Notes under the pieces: model-generated
Told to the model about the DNA's origin: nothing
Databases searched by the model: none
Seen by the model: only the letters and a program-made list of their open reading frames with translations
NCBI GenBank assembly: GCA_002256205.1
Contig: NKIW01000010.1
Location: 52,599 to 116,598 of the forward strand
Source of the DNA: Rhizobiales bacterium PAR1
Lineage (GTDB): Bacteria; Pseudomonadota; Alphaproteobacteria; Rhizobiales; Beijerinckiaceae
Direction: 5' to 3'
DNA: 64,000 nucleotides
Shown: positions 41,887 to 51,204 of the stretch, piece by piece
Numbering within the stretch: position 1 is the stretch's first letter
Layout: every line of letters begins with the position of its first letter
Translations under genes and position numbers: made by a program

Positions 41887-42669
41887 CTATTCCGCTGCGC
41901 GGTGCAGGGCGGGGATATGATCAAGCTCGCGCCCAGCGATCACACTGATGGTCGCCACGGTATCCCCGAGGACCGCGCGATAGCCTGCAACCTGCCGTAC
42001 GAGATAATTGTAGAAGATCACTGCCGGAATTGCGGCAACAAGGCCGATCGCGGTGGCCAGCAGCGCCTCGGCGATGCCCGGCGCGACGACGGCAAGGTTT
42101 GTCGTTTGCGCTTTCGAAATGCCGATGAAGCTGTTCATGATGCCCCAGACTGTGCCGAAGAGCCCGACGAAGGGCGCGGTGGCGCCAATCGTGGCGAGAA
42201 GGCTGACCCCGCGGGCGATCTCGCGCGCCGCTGCCGCCTCGATGCGGCCAAAGCGTAGCGACATGCGCTCCTTCACACCCTCCTTGTCCGCTCGCGCCCC
42301 GCGGAGCGCCTCGTCGCGCGCTGCCTCTATGAGCGCGGCGCTGATGCGATCCCTCGATCTCAGCGTGCGCTGTGCTTCAGCAAGGCCGGAAGCGCCTGCG
42401 AGCGCTGCAAGGCCGCGCGAGAGCGTTCGCGCCGCCCGCGCAATCTCGATCTTCTTCGCGATCAGCACCGTCCAGGCGACAACTGACGCCAACGCCAGTC
42501 CGGCCATCACGATCTTCACCGGAAGATCGGCCTGAAGGAACATTGATAGCGGTGAAAGCGCGCTGGGAAGGGTAGCGCCGGTGCCTGCCGCGGTGGCGGG
42601 CAGGATTGAGAGCAAGTCCGCAAGCACGACCGGGAGACAGGATTTCACAAGACGGGTCATCATCGGCAT
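41887..42669 (-). CDS. exbB: Biopolymer transport protein ExbB
   Basis: 260 residues. An N-terminal signal-like segment and three membrane helices are visible, with the conserved cores GVSLLATIGATAPFVGLFGT and GIAEALLATAIGLVAAIPAV. It is the pentameric proton channel of the TonB motor. It begins 7 bp after the hydroxylase gene. Confidence 0.93.
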   Translation of the reverse strand: MPMMTRLVKSCLPVVLADLLSILPATAAGTGATLPSALSPLSMFLQADLPVKIVMAGLALASVVAWTVLIAKKIEIARAARTLSRGLAALAGASGLAEAQRTLRSRDRISAALIEAARDEALRGARADKEGVKERMSLRFGRIEAAAAREIARGVSLLATIGATAPFVGLFGTVWGIMNSFIGISKAQTTNLAVVAPGIAEALLATAIGLVAAIPAVIFYNYLVRQVAGYRAVLGDTVATISVIAGRELDHIPALHRAAE

Positions 42670-42676
42670 ATCCGGT

Positions 42677-43360
42677 TCACAGCTCCGCCCAGCAGCGGAT
42701 GAGATTGTGATAGATGCCGGTCAGACGCACGGCATGTGGATCATCCGCGCCAAGGCTCGCGGCCATTGACTGGATGGTCTGGTCGAGGTCGAACAACATG
42801 GTGCGTCGCGTTTCGTCCCGCACCATGCTCTGAAGCCAGAAGAATGAGGAGATTCGCTCGCCGCGCGTCACCGGCAGCACTTGATGCAGACTCGTCGAGG
42901 GATAGAGCACCATATGCCCGGCGGGGAGCTTCACCTCCTGCGCGCCATAGAGCGTCTCCACCACCAGTTCACCGCCGTCATAATTCTCCGGATCGGAGAA
43001 GAAGAGCGTCATTGAGAAGTCTGTACGGAGGCGTTCGCCGGTCTGCGGGACCACGCGGATCGCGTTATCGACATGGATGCCGAAGTTCTGGCCTTCGCCG
43101 TAGCGGTTGAACATCGGCGGCAGGATCGTTCTGGGCAGCGCTGCGGAAAGGAATAGCGCGTTGCTGCCGAGCGCCCGCAAGATCAGCTTGCCGAGTTCCA
43201 GCCCTTCGGGCGCATCAAGCGGGATCTGGCGATTGTTCTTGACCAGGGCAGACTGGGTGCCCGCCGTCGCCTTGCCATCCGTCCACGGCGCGCGGGCCAT
43301 AAGGGAACGGCAATAGGCGACCTCTTCGGGAGTCAAAACGTCAGGGATGGTGATCAGCAT
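42677..43360 (-). CDS. PKHD-type Fe(II)/2-oxoglutarate hydroxylase (PiuC/YbiX-like)
   Basis: 227 residues from the ATG at 43360 ([20 protein letters not shown]), which is the family's normal length. A longer frame runs into the receptor gene. The iron ligands are visible as HVD ([12 protein letters not shown]) and the distal His in [20 protein letters not shown]. In many bacteria it sits beside catecholate siderophore receptors, as here, 49 bp after the receptor gene. Its substrate is not established. Confidence 0.92.
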   Translation of the reverse strand: MLITIPDVLTPEEVAYCRSLMARAPWTDGKATAGTQSALVKNNRQIPLDAPEGLELGKLILRALGSNALFLSAALPRTILPPMFNRYGEGQNFGIHVDNAIRVVPQTGERLRTDFSMTLFFSDPENYDGGELVVETLYGAQEVKLPAGHMVLYPSTSLHQVLPVTRGERISSFFWLQSMVRDETRRTMLFDLDQTIQSMAASLGADDPHAVRLTGIYHNLIRCWAEL

Positions 43361-43409
43361 GTCGGCTCGCGTGATGGAGGGCCGGGTAAACCCCGGCCGT
43401 ACGGGGTTG

Positions 43410-45851
43410 CTAGAATTTGGCTTGCAAGGAGAGGTATCCGGCGCGTCCGGGCGAGACGTACACATAGGGTGTGTTCGACCGGTAGAAGGCGTCGTAAAGC
43501 ACCTTGTCGAAGACGTTCAGCACCTGCGCCTTGAGGGTGAAGGTCTTGTCGATCTCGTATTCGGCCATCACATCGAAGCGCCAGCCGGCGGGCAGCTTAT
43601 TGTAGCCGGCAGGTGTCGGCACGGCGACACCGCCGACATTCGTTGTGCCAGCAGCATAGTACGTCGCTGCTAATGTTCCGCCGAGGATCTCGCCCTTCCA
43701 TGTTGCCTGGCCGCCGAGTGTGAACTTGTCGGTCAGCTTGTATTTTGTCAGCAGGTTGATTGACTGATGCGCGATATTGGCAAGCGGTCGCCCGCGATTG
43801 GCAATGTTGGCCGAGTCCGTGACCTTCGACTCCATCAAAACGATGCCGCCAAAAACGCTCCAGCGATCAGTAATGTTACCGGTTGCGCCGAATTCAAGCC
43901 CGCGGATGCGGTAGGCCGCCGTATCCTGAAGCACCGCTGCCGGGCCGGTGCCGATTGTCTCGCGTGCGTTTTCCTTGGTGGTTTGGAAGGCTGCACCGGT
44001 CAGCAGCAACTTCTTGTCGAAAAGCTCCCACTTCGTCCCGGCTTCGAGCGAGGTGTTCCGCTCCGGCCGGAACACCAGATTGGCGGCTGTCAGACTGCCG
44101 TAGTCCTCGCCGTTGCCATCGAGTTCGGAACCAACAGGGTTGGTCGAGGTCGCATAGGCCACATAGACGCTGGCATTGGGCAGCACCTTGTAGGTCACGC
44201 CGGCATTCCAGTTGAACATCAGATCCGAACGAGAGAGCTGCACTCCGGTGAACGGCGTGCGCGTGATGTCATAGCCATCCGCGCGGCCGCCTAGCGTAAG
44301 ATAGAGCCGGTCGTTCCAGTTCATCGTGTCGAGCACGAAGGCAGAAAGACTGTTGACCTTCGTCTTGACCGGGCGGCCATTGCGCGTCGGCATTCCGACC
44401 GCTGTAATAAGGTTCGTCGTCGGGTTCCACAGGTTGGTGGTGATGCCGGTGGTGCAGGTCGGGTTGCACTCGACCTCAAGCCCCGAGTAGCCATCCTGCG
44501 AGATATCCTCACGCTGCGCCTCAAGCCCCGTGACAACCGTGTGCTTGAAGGGACCGAGGTCGAATTTCGCCGTGGCTTCGGTCTGGTTCGCGAGCGTCCG
44601 GTTGACCTGATAACGGCTTGCCGGGGTTGCCGCTACGGTCCAGAGCTGTGGGTTGGCGTTGGTGAGGTTGGGCGTACCGGGCTTGGAAGCGACGTAGTCG
44701 GTCACCGTGTATCCAAACCGGAACTTGTTGGTGATCGAGAAGTTCGGGTCGACTTTCCACTCCAGCCCATGAGTCAGCATGTGTTGGTAGTTGTGCTGGA
44801 AATCGCGCGAGGTCACGCCATAGAAATTGCTCCGGTTGAGACCGGATTCGGTGATGGGTCGACGGATGCGGACATCGAAAGGCACGCCCCAATCCGGCAT
44901 CTGGTCCATATAGACACCGTAGTAATCGAGCGTGGCCTTGAAAGCCTCTGTCGGCTTCCAGGCCGCAGCAAACGAGCCGCCATAGCGATTGTCGAAGACA
45001 TGATTGCGCCCCGCAACATCGGCCTGCTGGAACAGCCCGTTGATGCGGATTGAGAGATCCTTGTTCACATTGTAGTTGAGATCGGCGCTCTGACGCTTCG
45101 TCAGGTCTGTTCCGATTGTCGTGTTGAAAATCGCGAAATTGGTCGGACCCGGTTGTTTGGTGACGATATTGATCGCGCCGCCAGCGGTACCCCGTCCGCC
45201 GATGGTGCCTGCCGGGCCCTTGATGACCTCGACCTGTTCGGTCATGAAGGTTTCGCGCGTGGAAACACCGGATTCGCGTACGCCATTGATATACATGTCA
45301 TTCCTGGCGTCAAAACCACGAATGAAAACGCGGTCGCCAAACGCATTTCCGCCTTCACCCGTGCCGAGCGTGAGGCCGGGGGTGGTGCGGACCAATTCGC
45401 GAACCGAGGTCGCGCCCTTGTCTTCCAGAACCTCTTTCGGAATAGCGGTGACGGTACGCGGCGTATTGACCAGCGCCTCCGTCAGTCGCGGGGAGGCGCT
45501 GCGCTCGACCTTGTAGGGCGCACCAGGGTTGGCATAGGGGCTCGCGTTGGCCGCTGCCGAGTCGCCTGTCGTAGCGGGTGTGGCAACAGCTGGTTGGGCA
45601 GTTGCCGATGCCGCCGGACGCGGCGTCGTGCGCGCCTGTGGTTGTGCGCTGCGCTGCGGGCGCCGCTTGGCTTTCGGCGCCGCTGGCGCTTCGACATTCA
45701 CGGTCGGCAATTGGGTTTGCTGAGCGAAAGCTGGTTCCACCGGTGCCACACAGACCGCGGCGGCTAACCCGATTCCTGCAACCCGCCGACCTGAAAAAGT
45801 GTCCAGACCCGACATGCCACGCAATGAGCGCGGCGCCTTGATATTCGACAT
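43410..45851 (-). CDS. TonB-dependent siderophore receptor (Fiu-like)
   Basis: An 813-residue outer-membrane receptor. The signal peptide ends near EPAFA-QQ and is followed by a TonB-box-like LPTVNVEAP, an Ala/Pro/Thr linker, the plug domain ([38 protein letters not shown]), and the 22-strand barrel ending YLSLQAKF with a terminal Phe. The pairing with a PiuC-type hydroxylase suggests catecholate siderophores. It heads the operon with piuC, exbB, exbD and tonB behind it. An ICE-like palindrome lies 133 bp upstream. Confidence 0.93.
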   Translation of the reverse strand: MSNIKAPRSLRGMSGLDTFSGRRVAGIGLAAAVCVAPVEPAFAQQTQLPTVNVEAPAAPKAKRRPQRSAQPQARTTPRPAASATAQPAVATPATTGDSAAANASPYANPGAPYKVERSASPRLTEALVNTPRTVTAIPKEVLEDKGATSVRELVRTTPGLTLGTGEGGNAFGDRVFIRGFDARNDMYINGVRESGVSTRETFMTEQVEVIKGPAGTIGGRGTAGGAINIVTKQPGPTNFAIFNTTIGTDLTKRQSADLNYNVNKDLSIRINGLFQQADVAGRNHVFDNRYGGSFAAAWKPTEAFKATLDYYGVYMDQMPDWGVPFDVRIRRPITESGLNRSNFYGVTSRDFQHNYQHMLTHGLEWKVDPNFSITNKFRFGYTVTDYVASKPGTPNLTNANPQLWTVAATPASRYQVNRTLANQTEATAKFDLGPFKHTVVTGLEAQREDISQDGYSGLEVECNPTCTTGITTNLWNPTTNLITAVGMPTRNGRPVKTKVNSLSAFVLDTMNWNDRLYLTLGGRADGYDITRTPFTGVQLSRSDLMFNWNAGVTYKVLPNASVYVAYATSTNPVGSELDGNGEDYGSLTAANLVFRPERNTSLEAGTKWELFDKKLLLTGAAFQTTKENARETIGTGPAAVLQDTAAYRIRGLEFGATGNITDRWSVFGGIVLMESKVTDSANIANRGRPLANIAHQSINLLTKYKLTDKFTLGGQATWKGEILGGTLAATYYAAGTTNVGGVAVPTPAGYNKLPAGWRFDVMAEYEIDKTFTLKAQVLNVFDKVLYDAFYRSNTPYVYVSPGRAGYLSLQAKF

Positions 45852-45983
45852 CTCTAAGCCCCCAGGAGCGACCCCCGTCGCTCGGTTTTCACATTGGCCT
45901 GGGTGGCTGGAAGAGACTGGCTGCCTTGGCTATGGACTCTTCGCTAACAAAGCAGACAAGAGGCGTCAATAAAAAACACAAAC

Positions 45984-45998
45984 TTAGAATAATTCTAA
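45984..45998. promoter_or_regulatory. Irr/ICE-type iron-control box
   Basis: TTAGAATAATTCTAA is a perfect 15-bp palindrome. It matches the rhizobial iron-control element TTTAGAA-NNN-TTCTAAA except at the outermost bases, and lies upstream of the siderophore receptor gene. Confidence 0.65.
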
Positions 45999-46008
45999 TA
46001 TATTGATT

Positions 46009-46037
46009 TTGTTGATCTTTTTATGCTTCATCAACAA
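46009..46037. promoter_or_regulatory. Second inverted repeat upstream of the receptor
   Basis: TTGTTGAT and ATCAACAA are exact inverted copies 13 bp apart, 11 bp upstream of the ICE-like box. A second operator or promoter-distal element is possible. Confidence 0.4.
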
Positions 46038-46499
46038 GGCAAGCGGAATCGTGGTTGATATCGAAAAACGGAAGGTGCCTGAAAATATCCGGGTTGAGCT
46101 CCTGCTACTTTGCAGGCGATGCTGAACGCTCTGCTGATACCGTCTTCCGTTTTCCAACATGCGATGGGCTGATCGAGAAGCGTGTCAGGCGAAGGCGACT
46201 GACAAGAGTATCGTTTAGCCCCTCGTTTTCGAGTCGCAGGTGCTGCAAATGGGTTGTAGGCAAGCACATCAGCAATTCCATGCTCGCTACTCTGAACCCG
46301 CCATTCCGCTTTCGGCCCCATTTTCGCTATTCGGGGCACAGCATCGCGATGGACTGCAGTGGGGCCGTCGAACGAACCCGCTGCGCGGGAGGGGAGCGTG
46401 CGCCTGAGGTAGCGATCATCAGTACGGTCGCTGTGCTTACGTTGAGCGGGTTCGCTGGGAGGTAGAGCATTCGAGGCTTCTTTACCAAGGAGCCTGACC

Positions 46500-47405
46500 A
46501 TGCCCCACCCTGTCCTCGACGCCCCGATCAGCCCGCTCCGCCAACGGCTGATCGACGATATGAACATGCGGCGTTTCTCGTATGAGACGCAGCGCAACTA
46601 TCTCCGCGATATCGGTCGGCTGGCGTCCTTCCTTGGGCGCTCCCCGGATACAGCGACCGCCGACGATCTGCGACGCTTCCAGATCGAGCAGCAGGATGAT
46701 GGCGTTCCCGTGCCGACGATGAACAGCATCGTTTCGGCGCTACGCTTCTTCTTCAACCAGACGGTTGATCGGCCCGACCTGGCACGCAGGCTCGTTCGAC
46801 TGGCGCATCCGCGCAAGCTGCCCGTCGTGCTCAGTCGAGACGAAGTCGCTCACCTGCTCAACGCCACAACCTGCCTCAAGCATCAGGCCGCCCTCTCGGT
46901 CGCTTATGGCGCCGGCCTGCGCGTGGCCGAGGTGTCAATGCTCAAGGTCAAGTATATCGATAGCGAGCGCATGCTGCTGCGGGTCGAGCGCGGCAAGGGT
47001 GGCCGTTACCGGAACGCCATGTTGTCCGACGACCTCCTCCTGCTGCTGCGCCAATGGTGGAAGGCTGGACGCCAACAGGGCGTTATGCATCGCGAAGGCT
47101 GGCTGTTTCCGGGACAGAATGCGATGAAGCCGCTCAGCACCCGCCAGCTCTATCGCGTCGTGGTGGAGGCGGCCCGTGCCGCGGATATCTCCAAGCGGGT
47201 CGGACCCCATACCTTGCGTCACAGCTTTGCAACCCACCTTCTCGAAGATGGGACCGATGTCAGGATCATCCAGGTGCTGCTCGGGCACGCCAAGCTCAAC
47301 ACCACGGCCTTCTACACCCAGGTTGCGACGCGCACCGTGCGCACGGTCACGAGCCCGCTCGACAAGCTAGGCCTATTCAAGGGGGAGAGCGCACCGGACG
47401 GCTGA
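46500..47405 (+). CDS. Tyrosine recombinase of the IS91-like element
   Basis: 301 residues. Catalytic residues appear as Arg141 (GAGLRVAEVS), Lys166 (RGKGGRYR), His237/Arg240 (GPHTLRHSFATH), His263 (LLGHAKLN) and Tyr272 (TTAFYTQ). The N-terminus PISPLRQRLIDDMNMRRFS is characteristic of recombinases paired with IS91-type transposases. It is followed 4 bp later by the transposase remnant. It appears intact and could still be active in trans. Confidence 0.88.
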   Translation: MPHPVLDAPISPLRQRLIDDMNMRRFSYETQRNYLRDIGRLASFLGRSPDTATADDLRRFQIEQQDDGVPVPTMNSIVSALRFFFNQTVDRPDLARRLVRLAHPRKLPVVLSRDEVAHLLNATTCLKHQAALSVAYGAGLRVAEVSMLKVKYIDSERMLLRVERGKGGRYRNAMLSDDLLLLLRQWWKAGRQQGVMHREGWLFPGQNAMKPLSTRQLYRVVVEAARAADISKRVGPHTLRHSFATHLLEDGTDVRIIQVLLGHAKLNTTAFYTQVATRTVRTVTSPLDKLGLFKGESAPDG

Positions 47406-47409
47406 GGCC

Positions 47410-48126
47410 ATGTCGACCTCGCTCGAGGTCGCCGACATCTTCCGCTCTGCTGGCCCGGCGTATCGGGCCGTCCATACCAGGCACCTGAGTTTGCATCAGC
47501 TCAAGGTCATGTCGGCGATCGAGACCTGCCGCACCGCTGCACTCGGAGGCCATGTCGAGGCCTGCGATGATTGCGGCCATTGGCGGATCGCCTACAACTC
47601 CTGCCGCAACCGGCACTGCCCGAAGTGTCAGGGTGCAGCCGCGCGCACCTGGCTTACCGAGCGTGAAGCCGACCTGCTGCCTGTGGGCTATTTCCATGTC
47701 GTCTTCACCCTGCCGGCCGAGATCGGCGAGATCGCCTTCCACAACAAGGCGACGGTCTATGACCTGCTGTTCCGGGCCTGACCTGCCACCGACGAGTTCA
47801 TCCGCCGCTTCCTGCACCATGTCCTGCCGCCTGGCTTCCACCGCATCCGTCACTATGGGCTCCTCGCCAGCGCAACCCGGAAGGAGAACCTCGCTCGCGC
47901 CCGGGAACTTCTTGCGGTGAAGATGCCAGAACCGACCATCAAGGCCGAGGATATCGAACCTGATCCGCCCGATCACCGCCCGCCTTGCCCCTGCTGCGGT
48001 GGCCGCATGAGCATCATCGAGCTCGTCACCCGTTCCCACCGATCGCGCGGACCGCCCGATCAGGGGGAACAGGACCGGGGAGCGTGCGCCATGACCCGGC
48101 ATGGATTGAATGAACGATACGCCAAG
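47410..48126 (+). pseudogene. IS91 family transposase with internal deletion and stop
   Basis: The N-terminal zinc-binding part is present (ACDDCGHWRIAYNSCRNRHC, PKCQGAAARTW) up to a TGA at 47779-47781. The same frame then continues directly with the C-terminal part (TDEFIRRFLHHVLPPGFHRI and the zinc motif CPCCGGRMSIIEL). The central segment with the HUH metal site and catalytic tyrosines is missing, so about 200 codons were lost and the protein cannot transpose. The open frame runs on to 48426 with less recognisable sequence. Confidence 0.8.
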
Positions 48127-48461
48127 ACACCATGCTTTTGGCCACGTAAGGCTCATGGCGCCCATTCTGCCGACCAGGCAGAAAGCGGCAGCATCAGCGC
48201 CGATCAGGAGCGCTACACAGCCCGCGAAGGGCTGAAAATCCAGCGGCTTGGGCGCAATATGAGCCCACCGGATGGCGGCCCGAGAGACGCAGACCAAACC
48301 GAAATCATCAAATCCCCATATGCCGGAGAGGCGGACTGCGGGTTCGTTCCTCGGGGACTTTCGTACGCTTGCCAGCGCCCGAAACTCTTCACGGAAGCGG
48401 AATGGCAGATTTTGGAAGCAAATTGATCGAACCGTCGATCATCCCTAGCGGTCCAATTGCA

Positions 48462-49751
48462 TCAGTCCGTTGGGATCTTGATTTGTATCAGGAGACCGTG
48501 GGGACGGGCGTCCAATAATTGGAATGTACCACCCTGACGCAAAATGGCCTGACGCGCAATTGTAAGACCAAGTCCGAAACCCGCCCGGTGATCCATGGTT
48601 CTGGCGCTGTCTCCTCTTGAGAATGGCTGGACCAGAGTATCCCGCAAGTCGGCTGGGATGCCCGGACCGTGATCTTCCACCTCGATCAAGGCCACTCCAT
48701 CCTTTTCTGAAAGGCGCAAGATGGGGGGCGTTGCGTATCGGAAGGCATTTTCAACCAGATTATCCAGTGCACGTTCCAGATCCAGTCCCCGGATCTTCAC
48801 GACCGGCCGAGCCAAGATCTCGACGGACACCGCTTGGCCTTCATCATCCAGACGATCCACAAGTGAATGAAGCAGGCTCGCAAGATCTACCCTCTCGCGA
48901 TCCTTACCATCTGCAACGCTCCTGAGATGGTCAAGCGCACTGCGCGTCAATTGATCCATGATATCAAGATCATGGATCATTCGGTCACGTTCCGGCCTTT
49001 CCGTCAAAAATTCGGCCCGCAGGCGCATGCGCGTAATTGGCGTGCGTAGGTCATGGCTGACAGCGGCGAGTGCATTCGTTTTCTCGACGAGCAATTCGCT
49101 TATCCGCCCTTGCATCACATTGAAGGCAGATGCCAAAGCGCGGATTTCATAGGGGCCTTGCTCAGGCAGAGCCTCTGGATGAACCTCCGGTCTGAAATGC
49201 TCGGCTGCGCGCGTGATCCTCTGAAGCGGATGGGTAATCTTGCTGCCTGACCAAAGGAAAATTGCCAACAGACTAACCCCTGCAAAGATCCACGGAAAAA
49301 GCTGTGGGCCAACAATCGGACGCGGTGGAGGCAAAGGTTCAACGGCGCCAATATGAGTTCCGTCGCGCAGTTGAATGATGAAGGCCCGTCCATCCGCTGG
49401 ATCGGCATTTTTTTGAAAAGAAACCAAGAAGCCGGAGCCCAGTGCACGCGCCAGCGGAACAAAGCCTTTGATATCCAGCTTTGAGGCCGGTCGAATATCT
49501 GTATCAGCAATTTTGAATTCCGGATGGGATTGCCGGAAGCGCTCTATCAAATAGGAGCGTTGATCCGTGGGCGTCCCGTCGAGTGTTTCGATCAGAGCGG
49601 CAAGACGTCCTGTTGTTTCTGCAGGGTTTAGGCTAAACCCTTCATGGAAAAAAAAGAAAAGAGAAGTGACTACAATGTTCGCAAGAAGCACTGCGCCAAC
49701 AATAAGCAAGGTCAGTTGTGCCGAAATTCTGTCAGGCAGGAATAGCCTCAT
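48462..49751 (-). CDS. Sensor histidine kinase
   Basis: 429 residues. A membrane helix at about 11-35, a periplasmic sensor to about 150, a second helix (LFPWIFAGVSLLAIFLW), then HAMP (ITHPLQRITRAAEHF). The phosphoacceptor is His233 in AAVSHDLRTPITRMRLR. The ATP-binding domain has an N box (LDNLVENAFRYA) and G boxes (VEDHGPGIPADLRD, GFGLGLTIARQA). It overlaps the response regulator gene by 4 bp (ATGA). The signal is unknown. Confidence 0.93.
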   Translation of the reverse strand: MRLFLPDRISAQLTLLIVGAVLLANIVVTSLFFFFHEGFSLNPAETTGRLAALIETLDGTPTDQRSYLIERFRQSHPEFKIADTDIRPASKLDIKGFVPLARALGSGFLVSFQKNADPADGRAFIIQLRDGTHIGAVEPLPPPRPIVGPQLFPWIFAGVSLLAIFLWSGSKITHPLQRITRAAEHFRPEVHPEALPEQGPYEIRALASAFNVMQGRISELLVEKTNALAAVSHDLRTPITRMRLRAEFLTERPERDRMIHDLDIMDQLTRSALDHLRSVADGKDRERVDLASLLHSLVDRLDDEGQAVSVEILARPVVKIRGLDLERALDNLVENAFRYATPPILRLSEKDGVALIEVEDHGPGIPADLRDTLVQPFSRGDSARTMDHRAGFGLGLTIARQAILRQGGTFQLLDARPHGLLIQIKIPTD

Positions 49752-50476
49752 GGCAATGTTTCCCTACCATCGACTTCGAGAGTAAACATATAGCCTCCTG
49801 ATCGAACGGTGCGGATGAAGTCCCCGTCTAGGCTATCATGGATCATCTTGCGCCGGATTCTGGCGACCAGAATATCGATGGAACGCTCTGTGGGATGAGC
49901 GGCGCGCCCTTGCGTAAGATCGATTAACTGGTCCCGCGATAGCAATCGGCGCGGACGCGCGCAAAACACCTGCAGGAGATCAAATTCTGCGTCTGTTACC
50001 GCTATCAGTACGCCAGCTGGATCAAACAGTCGGCGATGGATCATATCCATCCGCCAACCTCTAAACCTGAATTCAACGGGCTCTTCCTTTTCGTCCTCCA
50101 GGCGTTGCGCACCCGAACGTCGAAGGACCGCCTTGACGCGCGCGAGCAATTCCCGCGGATTGAACGGCTTAACCACGTAATCATCTGCGCCAAGTTCCAG
50201 CCCTAGCACGCGATCGATGTCGTCGCCCTTTGCTGAGACCAAGATGATCGGCAGAGCGGAGGCTTGCAGGCGGCGGCAAAGTGAAAAGCCATCCTCGCCC
50301 GGCAACATGATATCCAGGACAACCAGATCAATCCTCGCCGCGGAAAGGACGTCATCCATCATACGGCCATCACCAGCTTCGCTTACGCGGTAGCCGTTTG
50401 ACCGCAACAGACGGGTCATCAAATGGCGGATCTCGCGATCATCTTCGACAAGGAGAATATGTGGTGCCAGGCTCAT
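49748..50476 (-). CDS. OmpR/PhoB family response regulator
   Basis: 242 residues from the ATG at 50476 (MSLAPHILLVEDDREIRHL). A frame open to 50593 is rejected. The receiver carries acidic Glu11/Asp12/Asp13, the phosphoacceptor Asp55 (LVVLDIMLPGEDG), and the Ser and Lys of ILVSAKG and VVKPFNP. The C-terminal winged helix is complete (TDAEFDLLQVFCARPRRLLS, RSIDILVARIRRKM). It pairs with the kinase behind it and is divergent from the Ser-rich orphan, its probable target. Confidence 0.94.
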   Translation of the reverse strand: MSLAPHILLVEDDREIRHLMTRLLRSNGYRVSEAGDGRMMDDVLSAARIDLVVLDIMLPGEDGFSLCRRLQASALPIILVSAKGDDIDRVLGLELGADDYVVKPFNPRELLARVKAVLRRSGAQRLEDEKEEPVEFRFRGWRMDMIHRRLFDPAGVLIAVTDAEFDLLQVFCARPRRLLSRDQLIDLTQGRAAHPTERSIDILVARIRRKMIHDSLDGDFIRTVRSGGYMFTLEVDGRETLP

Positions 50477-50661
50477 GCAAGTGACTATGGAGGATTCGGA
50501 CGTCGATCCGGGAAAAGAAATTTGTTTCCGTTTGTTTCCGAAGACGGATGGGAAACAGAGAGAAACGAACCCTAGTGTACCGATAACGCTCAATTAAGGT
50601 GGGCATTGGCTTCTGACGACAGGGACAATTTGATCAGTCCCTATCCACAATGGAGCGTAGC

Positions 50662-51204
50662 ATGACGAGTATCTCATCCAACAACCAGTCGGTGCATCAT
50701 CGTTCGCCGCTAAGCAGACTTCAGCAGGCACTGGCGTCCGAGGTTACATCGGGCAAAGTCAAATCAGCAGACCAAACGGCCTTGGCCGCGGCACTGGAAT
50801 CCATTGATTCCTCGATGCAGTCATCCATGGCCTCAGGCACGCGTCCTTCCCCGGAAGAAGGCAAATCCAAGGTCCAGAGCCTGATTGACGATATGGTCAG
50901 CAATGGCTCGCTGACGTCAGATCAAGCAAGCGAACTCAAGACTGTCTTTGAGGACACTTTTGCGGGCGGTCCTGGCGGTGCGAAAGGCAAAATGGGCCCG
51001 CCCCCACCTCCTCCGAGCGATGACAGCGATTCAGACGAAACTTCGGGCAATTTCACCCTGACGCTTTCCGGTTCGAACTCGGATATTCTGTCGTTGCTGC
51101 AGGATTTGATGAAAAGCCTCGCCTCGACCGGCACGACGTCCTATTCGCAGTCGGCGACCGCAAATACGAACATCTCTTCGCTTTTTCTCGACAAATCCGC
51201 CTGA
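50662..51204 (+). CDS. Ser/Asp-rich orphan protein facing the two-component system
   Basis: 180 residues from the ATG at 50662, with GGAG six bases upstream. No signal peptide. The chain is built of low-complexity Ser/Thr/Asn with two helix-like stretches (SLIDDMVSNGSLTSDQASEL, SDILSLLQDLMKSLASTG), a hexaproline (KMGPPPPPPSDDSD) and an acidic patch. The 'DLVSNG.LTSDQA.ELK' wording occurs in uncharacterised alphaproteobacterial proteins. The divergent position suggests control by the response regulator. No function is assigned. Confidence 0.7.
   Translation: MTSISSNNQSVHHRSPLSRLQQALASEVTSGKVKSADQTALAAALESIDSSMQSSMASGTRPSPEEGKSKVQSLIDDMVSNGSLTSDQASELKTVFEDTFAGGPGGAKGKMGPPPPPPSDDSDSDETSGNFTLTLSGSNSDILSLLQDLMKSLASTGTTSYSQSATANTNISSLFLDKSA

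Larger units (their letters stand above)
45852..46365. other. Regulatory and non-coding region upstream of the receptor
   Basis: About 510 bp up to the IS-like element. The part nearest the receptor is AT-rich and holds two inverted repeats (45984-45998 and 46009-46037). Open frames from 46040 onward on both strands have no recognisable product. Confidence 0.5.
46366..48354 (+). mobile_element. IS91-like element with tyrosine recombinase and deleted transposase
   Basis: GAACGAACCCGC at 46370-46381 is repeated in inverted orientation at 48338-48349, and flanking bases extend the match to about 15 of 17. Between these ends lie an intact tyrosine recombinase gene and a gutted Y2-type transposase, an arrangement known from IS91-like elements that carry an integrase gene. 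The exact outer borders and target site were not established. Confidence 0.65.

Noticed and set aside
46031..46597. Frames on both strands upstream of the IS91-like recombinase
   Set aside because: They span the inverted-repeat end of the element and run into the recombinase gene; no product recognised.
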